From Spirosoma pollinicola (GTDB lineage: Bacteria; Bacteroidota; Bacteroidia; Cytophagales; Spirosomataceae), in the NCBI RefSeq assembly GCF_002831565.1, contig NZ_CP025096.1, positions 124,001 through 188,000 of the forward strand: a DNA stretch of 64,000 nt, read 5' to 3'. The notes under the pieces were generated by a model. It made no database searches. It worked only from the letters and a program-made list of their open reading frames with translations, and was not told the DNA's origin. The position numbers and the translations under genes are program-made. Below are positions 34,854 through 43,909 of this stretch, piece after piece. The stretch's first letter is position 1; every line of letters starts with the position of its first letter.

Positions 34854-35648
34854 CTATTGAATAGTGCTTAGATACTGTGTAACGGCGAGTTGCGCGTTTC
34901 TATTTTTGTTTAACACGACTGGAGCTAGTTCGTCGCGCAATTCCTCGTATAAATTTATGGCTTCATTAAGGCTCACGAGAAGAGAGGCCCGGTCTGGTGT
35001 CGCTACGGTCTGTTGCAATCGAATCAAATCTGACTGATTAAACGTAGACTCTGCCCGACGAACTCCCCTTGGCAAGCCCTGCTGTTTAAGATGTAGCATA
35101 GGCCCAAGTACCACATTCCGCACAAAAGCCAGAAAGTCAGTTGCTTCCAGAAACTCCCCCCGACCAATTTTGAGAGCCGCATAATGCATCCAGACCCAGA
35201 AGCGATCTTCGGTCCACTGAAAATCAAAGGGCGGATATTCTGCCGTTGATTGCCGGATGATGGATGTTAGCAGTTGATCCCGTTCCCAAAGAACAACCGG
35301 ATTTTCGACACGGTGGTAAAACTCAACGGGCGTCAGAAACTTGATATCGACATGCAGTAAAGGCGACTCATACAACGCAATCAATAAGCGAGGTTCGCCA
35401 ACGTGATCGCCCCGAAACGATGCCAGCAACGAACCAAAATTCGAGGCATAGGCTCGCATCTGGTCCACATTAGGCGCAAGTTGCCGAGCCAAAACCAGCA
35501 CAAGATCAAGGTCGGAGTATTGATCAATTTCGCCCGATGCCCACGAGCCACCTGCCGCCAAACCAATGGCTTCGGTATCGAGCCGACAGATCGATATGGC
35601 ATTGTCAATGAAGGATTGAAAAGGTTGCTGAGATTGTAAAGTGTACAT
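34854..35648 (-). CDS. Nucleotidyltransferase-domain protein
   Basis: 264 residues from the ATG at 35648; the frame is open to 35762 but the extension (MCCLFDKLARTNQN) has no family character and would overlap the next gene. The nucleotidyltransferase core is AAGGSWASGEIDQYSDLDLVLVLA, with the G-S and D-x-D metal-binding residues. The rest is helical, with a KFLTPVEFYHRVENPVVLWERD segment seen in aminoglycoside adenylyltransferase-like and related proteins. Substrate unknown. It precedes guaD by 23 bases. Confidence 0.75.
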   Translation of the reverse strand: MYTLQSQQPFQSFIDNAISICRLDTEAIGLAAGGSWASGEIDQYSDLDLVLVLARQLAPNVDQMRAYASNFGSLLASFRGDHVGEPRLLIALYESPLLHVDIKFLTPVEFYHRVENPVVLWERDQLLTSIIRQSTAEYPPFDFQWTEDRFWVWMHYAALKIGRGEFLEATDFLAFVRNVVLGPMLHLKQQGLPRGVRRAESTFNQSDLIRLQQTVATPDRASLLVSLNEAINLYEELRDELAPVVLNKNRNAQLAVTQYLSTIQ

Positions 35649-35742
35649 GCTCAATTGTATGAGACTGCCTGTGTGCAGGGCCGCCTTCGCGGCTGGCCAA
35701 TTACCGGACAACGACCTTGAATTTTGATTGGTTCGAGCAAGT

Positions 35743-36351
35743 TTATCGAATAGGCAACACAACGCCCAGACCGTTCGGCGAAGCGGAAAGCAGTAGACGC
35801 TCCTGTTTATCGCCCCGTTTTTTGAAAATGAAGTAATTAACCAGATCGAAGGCTAATAAAAATCCACCCTGAGCCATAATGGATGTACCATAACCGCGTA
35901 GTTGGTCGGCCTTATCGGGATGTGTTTCGGCGCGTTCGCGCAAATAGCCTCCGCCAATTATATAGGCCACATCTAACCCGGCATTAACCAGCAGAAGCTG
36001 CTTCATGTTTTCGTGTTGTCGAACGGCATCGGCCAGTGTTTCGGCCTCAGGGTCCTTTTTGCGCGAACCCAGTAGACCAACCCCGGCGATCCCCAAATTT
36101 ACCAGATTCCAGTAGACGTTCATCTTATGAAAATACCTGGTTTCACCCGTCGTTTGTCCGGCGGCCACCGCCCCAACGGCAATATTGACCAGTGCGAAGC
36201 TTCCAAGGGTAAGGCCCAATGTTTTCTGGTGCCGGATGCGTTGCTCGCTGAAGTCGCGTAACTCGGGTGTTGGTGTAACGCGCTGAGCCATTGCGACACC
36301 ACCGATCAGGAGAGAACCAAGCGTAAAAGCAAGTTGTCGGACTGGATTCAT
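35743..36351 (-). CDS. Exported membrane protein, DUF6992-like
   Basis: 202 residues. An N-terminal hydrophobic segment (LAFTLGSLLIGGVAMAQ) looks like a signal peptide with cleavage near AMAQ. Three further hydrophobic stretches follow (LGLTLGSFALVNIAVGAVAAG, YWNLVNLGIAGVGLLG, MKQLLLVNAGLDVAYIIGGG) and MAQGGFLLAFDLVNYFIFKKR. The order and the NLVNLGIAG / NAGLDVAYI motifs fit a Bacteroidota-specific membrane family annotated, as I recall, as DUF6992. No function known. It is in line with the nucleotidyltransferase gene but 94 bases upstream. Confidence 0.6.
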   Translation of the reverse strand: MNPVRQLAFTLGSLLIGGVAMAQRVTPTPELRDFSEQRIRHQKTLGLTLGSFALVNIAVGAVAAGQTTGETRYFHKMNVYWNLVNLGIAGVGLLGSRKKDPEAETLADAVRQHENMKQLLLVNAGLDVAYIIGGGYLRERAETHPDKADQLRGYGTSIMAQGGFLLAFDLVNYFIFKKRGDKQERLLLSASPNGLGVVLPIR

Positions 36352-36393
36352 AGACTGAGGTTTTGAGTATGAACCCAGATGTAAGGCCGATGT

Positions 36394-36966
36394 TTACAAA
36401 CCCAGAGCCGCTTTTGCCGCCGGGTCATTGACGTTAGCCAATTCGCTTGAATCCGGTACATTCAGCAACTGAATATCGTTTTGGCGCAGAATCTGTCGCG
36501 GAGAAAACGCCCCTTTGAGGAAAGCCTGATGCAAAATCGGTCCGAAAGCTGGCTCATAAATACCCAGTAGCGGCTCAGGCAACTGCCCATCCGAATCATA
36601 AAAAACAGTTGCCATTTTCGCGAGATTTCGCCCTTCCACAAGCGCAGTAAGAGACTGTGCGGATAACAAGGGCATATCGCAGGCCACCACCAGCCAGGCC
36701 GCTGATGGGTCGAATTGAAAAGCCGACAAGATACCGTTAAGCGGCCCTGGCAACACAAAGGCGTCAATAATGACTGGCTGATCTGGCGTCGTTATGTCAA
36801 TGGCCTGTTCGGCATTCACCGACCAGAAAACGGCATCGCAATACGGTATAAGCAGATCGGTCAGGTGTTCGCGCTGGGGCTTTCTGTGATAAATCATCGT
36901 TGATTTATCACGGCCCATGCGCGTGCTTCGTCCTCCTGTCAGAATAAGCCCATTTAGTTTATTCAC
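36394..36966 (-). CDS. mobA: Molybdenum cofactor guanylyltransferase
   Basis: 190 residues from a GTG at 36966, which overlaps the moaC stop (GTGAATAA) and gives the usual short N-terminus before the nucleotide-binding loop; an ATG at 36987 is the alternative. It attaches GMP to molybdopterin. Signatures are LNGLILTGGRSTRMGRDKS, VIIDAFVLPGPLNGILSAF and WLVVACDMPLLS. It is translationally coupled to moaC; moeA is divergent. Together they form a partial molybdenum cofactor locus. Confidence 0.88.
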   Translation of the reverse strand: MNKLNGLILTGGRSTRMGRDKSTMIYHRKPQREHLTDLLIPYCDAVFWSVNAEQAIDITTPDQPVIIDAFVLPGPLNGILSAFQFDPSAAWLVVACDMPLLSAQSLTALVEGRNLAKMATVFYDSDGQLPEPLLGIYEPAFGPILHQAFLKGAFSPRQILRQNDIQLLNVPDSSELANVNDPAAKAALGL

Positions 36967-37432
36967 GATGAAAGTCCCGTTTACCACCCGTTTTTTCCAT
37001 CAGCTTGGTTTCCTTGATAATAATGTCGTGCGAAAAGGCTTTACACATGTCATAGATGGTCAAAGCGGCCACCGACGCACCCACCAGCGCTTCCATCTCG
37101 ACGCCCGTTTTTCCTTCTGTCGATACCAGGCAACTAACAATGGCGTCATCCCCTTCGGTTGTGATGGTGATCTGGCAGTTATCCAATCCCAGCGAATGGC
37201 AAAGCGGAATCAGGTCATCAGTCCGTTTAGCCGCCATTGTTCCGGCAATGATAGCCGTTTGAAAGACCGGGCCTTTTTTGGTGGCAATATCGGCACCGCT
37301 CAGGTGCTGCATAATATCGGGCCCAAGCGTTACAACAGACTGTGCACGGGCTGTCCGTCGGGTCACGGTCTTGGCTCCCACATCGACCATTGCCGGGTTG
37401 CCTTCTGCGTTGAGATGGGTAAACGAGTTCAT
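36959..37432 (-). CDS. moaC: Cyclic pyranopterin monophosphate synthase
   Basis: 157 residues. It works with MoaA to convert GTP to cyclic pyranopterin monophosphate, the first step of molybdenum cofactor synthesis. Signatures are FTHLNAEGNPAMVDVGAK, GPVFQTAIIAGTMAAKRT, LIPLCHSLGLD and GVEMEALVGASVAALTIYDMCKA-type helices with KAFSHDI. Length fits the family. It overlaps mobA downstream and is divergent from moeA with 85 bases between. Confidence 0.95.
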   Translation of the reverse strand: MNSFTHLNAEGNPAMVDVGAKTVTRRTARAQSVVTLGPDIMQHLSGADIATKKGPVFQTAIIAGTMAAKRTDDLIPLCHSLGLDNCQITITTEGDDAIVSCLVSTEGKTGVEMEALVGASVAALTIYDMCKAFSHDIIIKETKLMEKTGGKRDFHRE

Positions 37433-37456
37433 AAAGATTTATAAATTAAGAGTCCC

Positions 37457-37493
37457 GATTTACGATTTCATCGCCAATAAATTGTAAATCGTA
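37457..37493. promoter_or_regulatory. Short inverted repeat between moaC and moeA
   Basis: The 85-base divergent gap contains tacgattt (37461-37468) and its inverse aaatcgta (37486-37493) around a 17-base spacer. Such symmetry between divergent genes could be an operator, but it may be chance in this AT-rich stretch. Confidence 0.3.
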
Positions 37494-37517
37494 GGGCATA
37501 AATCAATAATTTCTATC

Positions 37518-38720
37518 ATGCTTTCCGTTGCCGACGCTTTCGCTATTACTCAACAACACCGTTTACAACTTCCTGCAGAAACGGTTTCACTGGCCGATGC
37601 CTCCGGCCGGGTTCTGCGGGAAGCGGTTTCTGCCGACCGCAATTTCCCGCCCTTCAACCGCGTGGCGATGGACGGAATCGCTATTCGTTTTACCGACTAT
37701 ACAGCCGGACAACGAACGTTTCGACTAGCGGGTGTTCAACGCGCCGGGGAGCCTCAACAGACATTAGATAAGGCGAACGAGTGTCTGGAAATAATGACCG
37801 GAGCCATGTTGCCCCTGGGCGTCGATACGGTTATACGATACGAGGATGTGACCATTGATGATTGTCAGGCCACCCTGACCATTGACACAGTGCAAAAGAA
37901 TCAGCATGTTCACCCTCAAGCCATTGATCGGCGGGCAGGCGATGAACTCCTTTCCATCGGTATGCGTCTGGGACCACCCGAACTGGCGGTAGCGGCTTCG
38001 GTCGGACAAACGACGTTGACCGTAACAGCTCTTCCCCGTGTGGCACTCATCTCAACCGGCGATGAACTGGTCGACATTGGCGACACACCCCTGCCCTATC
38101 AGATTCGACGATCCAATACGTATTTGTTACAGGCTGGATTAGCCTCGCTGGGCATTGCCGCTACATTGCATCATATTGTCGACAACGAGGCTATTCTGGA
38201 GGAACAACTGGCAACCCTGCTGACCCAGAATGACATCCTTATTTTAAGCGGTGGTGTTTCGGCAGGGAAGGCTGACTTTGTGCCCTCGGTTATGGCCAGG
38301 CTGGGCGTGCAGAAACAATTCCACAAAATCGAGCAACGTCCGGGCAAACCGCTCTGGTTCGGAACAACGCCAGACAAAGCCGTTTTCGGTTTACCCGGCA
38401 ATCCGGTTTCAACAGTGTTGTGCGCTTATCGGTATGTCATGCCGTATCTGCGGACGTCGCTGGGTTTAGCGCCTGCGCCTATTCGCTATGCGCGGTTAGC
38501 CGCCCCATTCGTATTTGCTCCGGCAGTCACGTTTTTCCTGCCTGTGCGGTTAACTTCCGAACCCGATGGACGTACACTGGCCCATGCTTTACCCGGCTCA
38601 GGCTCAGCCGACTTTGCTAATCTATTAGCGGCCGATGCCTTCATGGAACTCCCCGCCAACCGCTCAGAATTTGGCGTAGACGAAGCGTTTCAGGTGTGGA
38701 TGACACGGTCTGACCGCTAA
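37518..38720 (+). CDS. moeA: Molybdopterin molybdenumtransferase
   Basis: 400 residues. It inserts molybdate into adenylated molybdopterin. Signatures are the FPPFNRVAMDGIAI loop, EIMTGAMLPLGVDTVIRYEDV, VALISTGDELVDIG, RRSNTYLL, ILSGGVSAGKADFVP and FGLPGNPVSTVLCAYRY. Four-domain layout and length match the family. It is divergent from moaC-mobA, so the cofactor genes are arranged around one control region. Confidence 0.95.
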   Translation: MLSVADAFAITQQHRLQLPAETVSLADASGRVLREAVSADRNFPPFNRVAMDGIAIRFTDYTAGQRTFRLAGVQRAGEPQQTLDKANECLEIMTGAMLPLGVDTVIRYEDVTIDDCQATLTIDTVQKNQHVHPQAIDRRAGDELLSIGMRLGPPELAVAASVGQTTLTVTALPRVALISTGDELVDIGDTPLPYQIRRSNTYLLQAGLASLGIAATLHHIVDNEAILEEQLATLLTQNDILILSGGVSAGKADFVPSVMARLGVQKQFHKIEQRPGKPLWFGTTPDKAVFGLPGNPVSTVLCAYRYVMPYLRTSLGLAPAPIRYARLAAPFVFAPAVTFFLPVRLTSEPDGRTLAHALPGSGSADFANLLAADAFMELPANRSEFGVDEAFQVWMTRSDR

Positions 38721-38744
38721 GTGACCAGACAGTCAATTGTTCCT

Positions 38745-38786
38745 GAACAGGGCTATCGGACGTGAGCCCGTTCGATAGCCCTGTTC
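38745..38786 (+). terminator. Hairpin after moeA
   Basis: Arms 38745-38758 and 38773-38786 (gaacagggctatcg and its inverse) are exact reverse complements with a 14-base spacer, 24 bases after the moeA stop. There is no clear T-run, so it may be a terminator or a repeat of the intergenic family. Confidence 0.5.
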
Positions 38787-38814
38787 CGTGTCCGACATTC
38801 CCGGCGAAAACGCC

Positions 38815-38822
38815 TATCTTTG
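38815..38822 (+). promoter_or_regulatory. Probable -7 box for DUF4254 gene
   Basis: TATCTTTG followed by C matches the Bacteroidota -7 consensus TAnnTTTGC and lies 17 bases ahead of the ATG at 38840. A -33 TTG is not obvious. Confidence 0.45.
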
Positions 38823-38839
38823 CGGTTGATTAATCGCTT

Positions 38840-39445
38840 ATGAACGCCACTTTCGCTAACGATCTGTTCCGCCAGAGTATTCAGGATTACCACCTGACCG
38901 ACGACGTCGATACACCCGTCAACAATCCGTATTCGACCAACGACATTGCTTTTTTGTTGTACCAGAAAAACTGGATCGATACGGTTCAATGGCACCTCGA
39001 AGACATTATCCGCAGCCCAACCATTCGGCCAGATGAGCTGGTAGGCGTTAAACGGCGGATTGACCTGTCGAATCAGGATCGGACAGATACGGTTGAGCAA
39101 ATGGATGGCTGGTTTTACGAACAGTATCGAGGCATTGTCCCAAAGCCGGGTGCACGACTGAATTCAGAAACACCAGCCTGGCTACTTGACAGGATGTCGA
39201 TCCTACAACTCAAGATTTACCACTTTCGCGAACAGGTAGAACGCCCATCGGTAACGGACGAACACCGGCAAAAGGCCCAGCAAAAACTAGCCGTTTTACT
39301 CGAACAGGAAACCGATCTGGCGCAATGTTTCGATGAACTGCTGGAGGACATCCGCAACGGCAATCGCTATATGAAAGTGTATCGACAAATGAAAATGTAC
39401 AATGACCCTACCCTAAACCCGGTGCTTTATAGTGAAGCAAAGTAG
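38840..39445 (+). CDS. DUF4254 family protein
   Basis: 201 residues, soluble and mostly helical. The central segment NWIDTVQWHLEDIIRSPTI and the DRMSILQLKIYHFREQVER segment are typical of DUF4254, a family of unknown biochemical function that is commonly next to lipopolysaccharide glycosyltransferases. Here a GT9-type glycosyltransferase follows 35 bases downstream on the same strand, so a role in lipopolysaccharide assembly is plausible but not shown. Confidence 0.85.
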   Translation: MNATFANDLFRQSIQDYHLTDDVDTPVNNPYSTNDIAFLLYQKNWIDTVQWHLEDIIRSPTIRPDELVGVKRRIDLSNQDRTDTVEQMDGWFYEQYRGIVPKPGARLNSETPAWLLDRMSILQLKIYHFREQVERPSVTDEHRQKAQQKLAVLLEQETDLAQCFDELLEDIRNGNRYMKVYRQMKMYNDPTLNPVLYSEAK

Positions 39446-39480
39446 GTGTTTTGGTTGTTTCCCACCCCTTTAGAAAGTGT

Positions 39481-40542
39481 ATGAAGCAATTGCTTCTTCT
39501 TCGGTTTTCGGCTATGGGCGATGTAGCCCTGCTGGCACCGGTTGTACAAGCGTTCACTCAACGGTATCCTGATGCGCAAATTACGCTGGTAACCAGGGCT
39601 AAATTTGCCGTTTTTTTTGAGCAGTTTCCAAATATTCGCGTTGTTGGTGCTGACTTCGACGGACGGCACAATGGCCTCAATGGCTTACTACAGTTAGTTA
39701 AGGAACTGCGGCAGATTGCCTCTTTCGACGTTGTGATTGATGCCCATCAGAACTTGCGATCAAGCGTTTTAAAAAGCCTTTTCCGTTTGGCTGGCGTACC
39801 GTCGTTTACGATTGACAAGGGTCGTGCTGAGAAGAGAGCCTTGACCCGAAAGACTAACAAGGTCCGTCGGCAATTAACCCATAGTGTAGATCGCTACGCA
39901 CAGGTATTCAAAGCGGCCGGGTTGCCTGTTCAGCCAACTAAGCCTTTCCAGTTTCCTCCATTCACAGCCAGTGAAGATGAGCTTCAGGACTTTCTGAATA
40001 GGAAATCCATTGAGCAAAATTCGCCCTGGCTCGGTATTGCTCCCTTTGCGCAGCATACCCAAAAGATGTGGCCCTTCGAGCGATTTACTCCCCTGTTAGA
40101 TCAACTGTATACGGGTACACAACGCACAATTTTTCTGTTCGGGGGCGGGGCCGACGAAATTGTTCAACTCGAAGCTTTGCGTCAACGGTTTCCTCAGGCA
40201 ATTTTAGTTGCCGGGAAGCTTTCGCTGGCCGCTGAGCTGTTGCTTATTAGCCGGTTGAATGGAATGCTTTGTATGGATTCTGGAAATATGCATCTGGCGG
40301 CCCTGAGCGGTGTACCGGTATTGTCTATCTGGGGCGCCACTCACCCCGATGCGGGCTTTGGTCCCTGGGGACAAGGCGAGGAGGCTGTCCTTCAAATTTC
40401 GACGGATAAGCTAACCTGTCGTCCCTGTTCTGTATTTGGCAATAAACCCTGTTGGCGGGGTGATTTAGCCTGTTTAACTGACATTTCGGTAGAGGTCGTG
40501 GCAGAAAGGGTAAAACAAATGCTGACAAAGAAAGTAGCCTGA
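39481..40542 (+). CDS. GT9-family glycosyltransferase (heptosyltransferase type)
   Basis: 353 residues from the ATG at 39481 (MKQLLLLRFSAMGDVALLAP, the typical GT9 start); the frame opens 10 codons earlier at a GTG. Residues about 230-330 form the nucleotide-sugar binding half (FLFGGGADEI, LISRLNGMLCMDSGNMHLAA, VPVLSIWGATHPDAGFGPW). The C-terminal Cys pattern (LTCRPCSVFGNKPCW) is common in heptosyltransferases. It likely adds a core sugar to lipid A-Kdo on the inner membrane face. It pairs with the DUF4254 gene upstream and converges with another GT9 gene. Confidence 0.88.
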   Translation: MKQLLLLRFSAMGDVALLAPVVQAFTQRYPDAQITLVTRAKFAVFFEQFPNIRVVGADFDGRHNGLNGLLQLVKELRQIASFDVVIDAHQNLRSSVLKSLFRLAGVPSFTIDKGRAEKRALTRKTNKVRRQLTHSVDRYAQVFKAAGLPVQPTKPFQFPPFTASEDELQDFLNRKSIEQNSPWLGIAPFAQHTQKMWPFERFTPLLDQLYTGTQRTIFLFGGGADEIVQLEALRQRFPQAILVAGKLSLAAELLLISRLNGMLCMDSGNMHLAALSGVPVLSIWGATHPDAGFGPWGQGEEAVLQISTDKLTCRPCSVFGNKPCWRGDLACLTDISVEVVAERVKQMLTKKVA

Positions 40543-40588
40543 ATGCCTATTCCTGGTTGTGCCGGATTGAGTACTCTTCAACATTCGC

Positions 40589-41587
40589 TTACTCAAAGTT
40601 CTTTTTTTTTGTTCGCAGTTCTTTCACCTCAAAGTCGAAGGATAGATTGTTCATACACTTGAAGTGTTTCAAGGGACAATGGTCTGAACCAGTGGCCGAA
40701 CAGGGACGGCAACCCAAGCCTGGTGCTTCGAGCCGAACGTGCGGTGTTATATAAGGGTAGAACCCGAATTGAGGAGTCGTACTGCCCCAAATAGAGTAAA
40801 TTTTCTTCCTGAACGCAGCAGCAATATGCATCAATCCTGTATCGTGACTGAATACCACACGGGCTCGTTGTAACAGGGACGCCGATTGATTCAGATTATA
40901 ATGTCCACAGGCGTTATAAATCAGCTTTTCGCCCAAAGCCCGCACAATTTCGTCGCCAGCTTTGCGGTCTTTCTTATCACCGACCAAAACAATTGGATAA
41001 TTAATTTTTCGGCACAGCTCAATCATGCGTGCCGTGGGCAGCCGCCGGGTCATGTGTTGACCACCTATGGCATAGGCGACAAAATCGTTCTGATGTGTAG
41101 TTGGCAACCAGGCAAATTCAACCTCATCTTTATAGGGAATGAAATAATCCAGCCCTTGCCCGTCGTTTTCCACCCCCAGGGGCTGCACAGTGGCGAGATA
41201 CCGATCTACAACGTGCTGTTCACTTAGTGCATTGATTTTCCATCCGATATATAGCCACTGGCGAAACGACTGTTTTTCGACACTATAGGAACGAGAACCC
41301 ATAGACGCTTTAATCAGGCCGGTAACGAAGGTGTTTTGCAAATCAATCACGTAATCGAAATGCTCGGCACGAAGTTGCCGGATCAAGTTATATAAATTAT
41401 CATCGAAGTAATGACCCCTGGTGATATAAGGGTTATAAGAAATAATCGACTTATAATCGCGTTTGGTACAAAAATGAAGCTCAGCGTTTGGCAGTTGCTG
41501 CTTCAGACAACGCACAACAGGCGATGACAGAACGACGTCGCCAATGGATGCGAATTGCAGAATCAGTACTTTTACCGGAGAGACCAT
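40589..41587 (-). CDS. GT9-family glycosyltransferase
   Basis: 332 residues. The N-terminal VLILQFASIGDVVLSSPVVR motif and the C-terminal RARVVFSHDTGLMHIAAAF, KIYSIWGSTTPQFGFYPY pattern are those of heptosyltransferase-type GT9 enzymes; the C-terminal Cys cluster (LGCRPCSATGSDHCPLKHFKC) is also present. It is convergent with the other GT9 gene, 46 bases apart. The two share the fold but are well diverged, so they probably act on different acceptors. Substrate not determinable. Confidence 0.88.
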   Translation of the reverse strand: MVSPVKVLILQFASIGDVVLSSPVVRCLKQQLPNAELHFCTKRDYKSIISYNPYITRGHYFDDNLYNLIRQLRAEHFDYVIDLQNTFVTGLIKASMGSRSYSVEKQSFRQWLYIGWKINALSEQHVVDRYLATVQPLGVENDGQGLDYFIPYKDEVEFAWLPTTHQNDFVAYAIGGQHMTRRLPTARMIELCRKINYPIVLVGDKKDRKAGDEIVRALGEKLIYNACGHYNLNQSASLLQRARVVFSHDTGLMHIAAAFRKKIYSIWGSTTPQFGFYPYITPHVRLEAPGLGCRPCSATGSDHCPLKHFKCMNNLSFDFEVKELRTKKKNFE

Positions 41588-41639
41588 GCTGTAATCATTT
41601 TTACAAATCTATTTTATTTAAACGACCTCACCAAACCAA

Positions 41640-42734
41640 TTAATAAGTCCAGAAACGAGGTTTGTTCGGTGTGCGATACAGGCTGTTATCGCACACAATA
41701 CAGGCGGGTCTGGTTGGATAGGGAATTACCGTTGGAAAATCTGCTTTTGGCGCTCCTTTACCGGCACTCTGGTCGACTATTAAATAACCGGCAGACAGTC
41801 CAGCAATGCCAAAATAACCATATACAGGCTCTTTTGGGTTGGTTATGCATTTCACATTTCCCTGAATGGAGGAAGGAGCCACATCGAATAGGCCACCCGT
41901 ATTGCTTGTCAATTGCTGCACACTTTTCCAGAACAAATATGCTTTTCGGCTCAACGCCTGTTGTTCGATTTCTATATAATATCGGCCTAAAGAATTAAAG
42001 GGCACGTCGGTGATAAATTGGCGACTGATCGCTCTCCCGTTAATATTGACATCGGAGTTCAGATTGACGCAGGTGTAACAACGGGTAACATCCCAACAGT
42101 CTGTGCAGCAGGAGATACCGGTGTAGATACTTCGATTGGCAACAAACGTTTTCTGGCAGGCATCTACCACTTCGTAGTGCGTCCAGCTCCATTTGTAATA
42201 ATTACCCAGCGTATCGGGGTCTTTCGTATCCAGATAAACAGACCAGTTCTGACTTTGGGCGGTGGCTACCGTAGCTGGCGTGTAGTTGGATTCGTAATAT
42301 AGTTTCTGGATGGGGGGAACGGCAGGCATAATTTCTGCCTCCGACTCATACCTCGTTCCGGCTTTTGTCTGAATCGTGAGTTTATACAATCGGCCGGGCA
42401 CCCCGCGAATTCCATCGATACTACTCTGGTAAATACCCCCCGGCGATTGCTCTTTGAGCGTTTCTTTATTGCCCAGGTTATCTGAAATAACGACCGTTGC
42501 CCCGGCTTCCAATAAACTCAAACTTTTAAATGAATAATCGGCCGTTCGCGAAAGCTTGATGGTATAGGGGCCGGGTTGGTCCGTAATCTGACCATCGACA
42601 ACCAGCAGGGATACCGTAGTGATCGCATCGGGCTGGTAGGCATTTATGCATGAATTGAGACTCAAAATCAGAGTTAACAGACAGGAACTCCAGGTAATTG
42701 TACGATAACAGGTATTCGGTTTAACTTTAATCAT
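41640..42734 (-). CDS. DUF4249 outer-membrane lipoprotein (copy 2)
   Basis: 364 residues with a lipoprotein signal (LILSLNSC). DUF4249 proteins are surface-associated partners of TonB-dependent receptors in Bacteroidota; no activity is known. The N-terminal half has the beta-strand DGQITDQPGPYTIKLSRTADY and ISDNLGNKETLKEQ. The middle holds a Cys cluster (GISCCTDCWDVTRCYTC) preceding a conserved NSDVNINGRAISR segment. The gene lies 3 bases after copy 1 and is close to it in sequence, so it arose by tandem duplication. Confidence 0.88.
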   Translation of the reverse strand: MIKVKPNTCYRTITWSSCLLTLILSLNSCINAYQPDAITTVSLLVVDGQITDQPGPYTIKLSRTADYSFKSLSLLEAGATVVISDNLGNKETLKEQSPGGIYQSSIDGIRGVPGRLYKLTIQTKAGTRYESEAEIMPAVPPIQKLYYESNYTPATVATAQSQNWSVYLDTKDPDTLGNYYKWSWTHYEVVDACQKTFVANRSIYTGISCCTDCWDVTRCYTCVNLNSDVNINGRAISRQFITDVPFNSLGRYYIEIEQQALSRKAYLFWKSVQQLTSNTGGLFDVAPSSIQGNVKCITNPKEPVYGYFGIAGLSAGYLIVDQSAGKGAPKADFPTVIPYPTRPACIVCDNSLYRTPNKPRFWTY

Positions 42735-42737
42735 TCG

Positions 42738-43805
42738 TTAAAACTGCCACCAGCGTGGCTTATTAGGGGTACGGTAGATACTATTTTCGCAAACGACGCA
42801 AGCCGAAGGCTGTGGCACAATAATGGGCGGGTCCAGGTCAGGAACACCTTCTCCCGTACTTCGGTCAACATTTATATATTGTTCGGATAAACCCGTAGCA
42901 CCAAAATAGCCATAGACCATCTCGGCTGGATTACTCACACAATGCACATTTCCCCGAACGGTTTGGGGAGCCGTATCAAACAAACCACCCGTATTACTGG
43001 TCAACTGCCGAACGCTCTTCCAGAAATCATACGCTCCTTTGCTAAGAGCCTGTTGCTGTACTTCGAGATAATAGGCGCTTTTAGATTTATAAGGCACGCG
43101 CATAATGAACTGACGGCTAATGGCTTGCCCGTTAATATTAGCATCGGAATTCACACTGATGCAGTCATAACAACGGGTAATGTCCCAGCAATTTGAGCAG
43201 CAGCCTAAGCCAGTAAGCGTACCATTTGCCAATTCCCGCTTTGAGCAAACTTCCGTAAACTCATAGTGTGTCCAGGCCCATCGGTAATAGTTACCTGTCG
43301 TTTCAGGATCTTTTGCATCCAGATAGACATCCCAGCCCTGATTCTGTGCCGAATTTGCCCCACCTGTTTCTTTCGTGTATTCGTAATAAAGCTTAAGAAT
43401 CGGCGGGGCAGCAGAAAGAACCTCGGCGTCTGACTCATAGGTTTTCCCATCTTTGGTCTTGATGCTAACTTTATAGCTTCGCCCCACCACGCCCTGTAAG
43501 CTGGTGGTCTGGTACGTTCCCCCCAACGATTGCTCTTTCAGGGTTTCCTTATTACCCAGATTATCCGAAATAACCACGGTTGCACCCGTTTCCAGTAAGT
43601 TCAAACTCTTAAATGAATAGTCGGCGGTGCGCGTAAGTTTGACCGTATAGGGGCCAGCAGCATCTGTAACCTGCCCTTCAATAATTAACGAAGGTGGAAT
43701 ACTAACGGCGTCGGGCTGAAAGTCTGTAACGCACGAAACCACGAGGAACGCGATTAGTAACCCAATAGAGTTGCCCAGGCGGAGAAGTTCATTTCCTTTT
43801 TTCAT
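42738..43805 (-). CDS. DUF4249 outer-membrane lipoprotein (copy 1)
   Basis: 355 residues with a lipobox (AFLVVSC). Closely similar to the downstream copy: SFKSLNLLETGATVVISDNL differs at only two positions from its counterpart, and both keep the same Cys cluster (GLGCCSNCWDITRCYDC). It follows the TonB-dependent receptor by 104 bases, so receptor and both lipoproteins form one unit. A function in docking or capture of the receptor's ligand is the usual guess for such pairs. Confidence 0.88.
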   Translation of the reverse strand: MKKGNELLRLGNSIGLLIAFLVVSCVTDFQPDAVSIPPSLIIEGQVTDAAGPYTVKLTRTADYSFKSLNLLETGATVVISDNLGNKETLKEQSLGGTYQTTSLQGVVGRSYKVSIKTKDGKTYESDAEVLSAAPPILKLYYEYTKETGGANSAQNQGWDVYLDAKDPETTGNYYRWAWTHYEFTEVCSKRELANGTLTGLGCCSNCWDITRCYDCISVNSDANINGQAISRQFIMRVPYKSKSAYYLEVQQQALSKGAYDFWKSVRQLTSNTGGLFDTAPQTVRGNVHCVSNPAEMVYGYFGATGLSEQYINVDRSTGEGVPDLDPPIIVPQPSACVVCENSIYRTPNKPRWWQF

Positions 43806-43909
43806 AGATTGAGTTAGCTATCCGTTTCACAAACCTGATGAACATATACACGCTGATAGACAACAAGCAGCACCTCTCTGTCAAGCTAAATGCTTACTGA
43901 AGTCACTTA

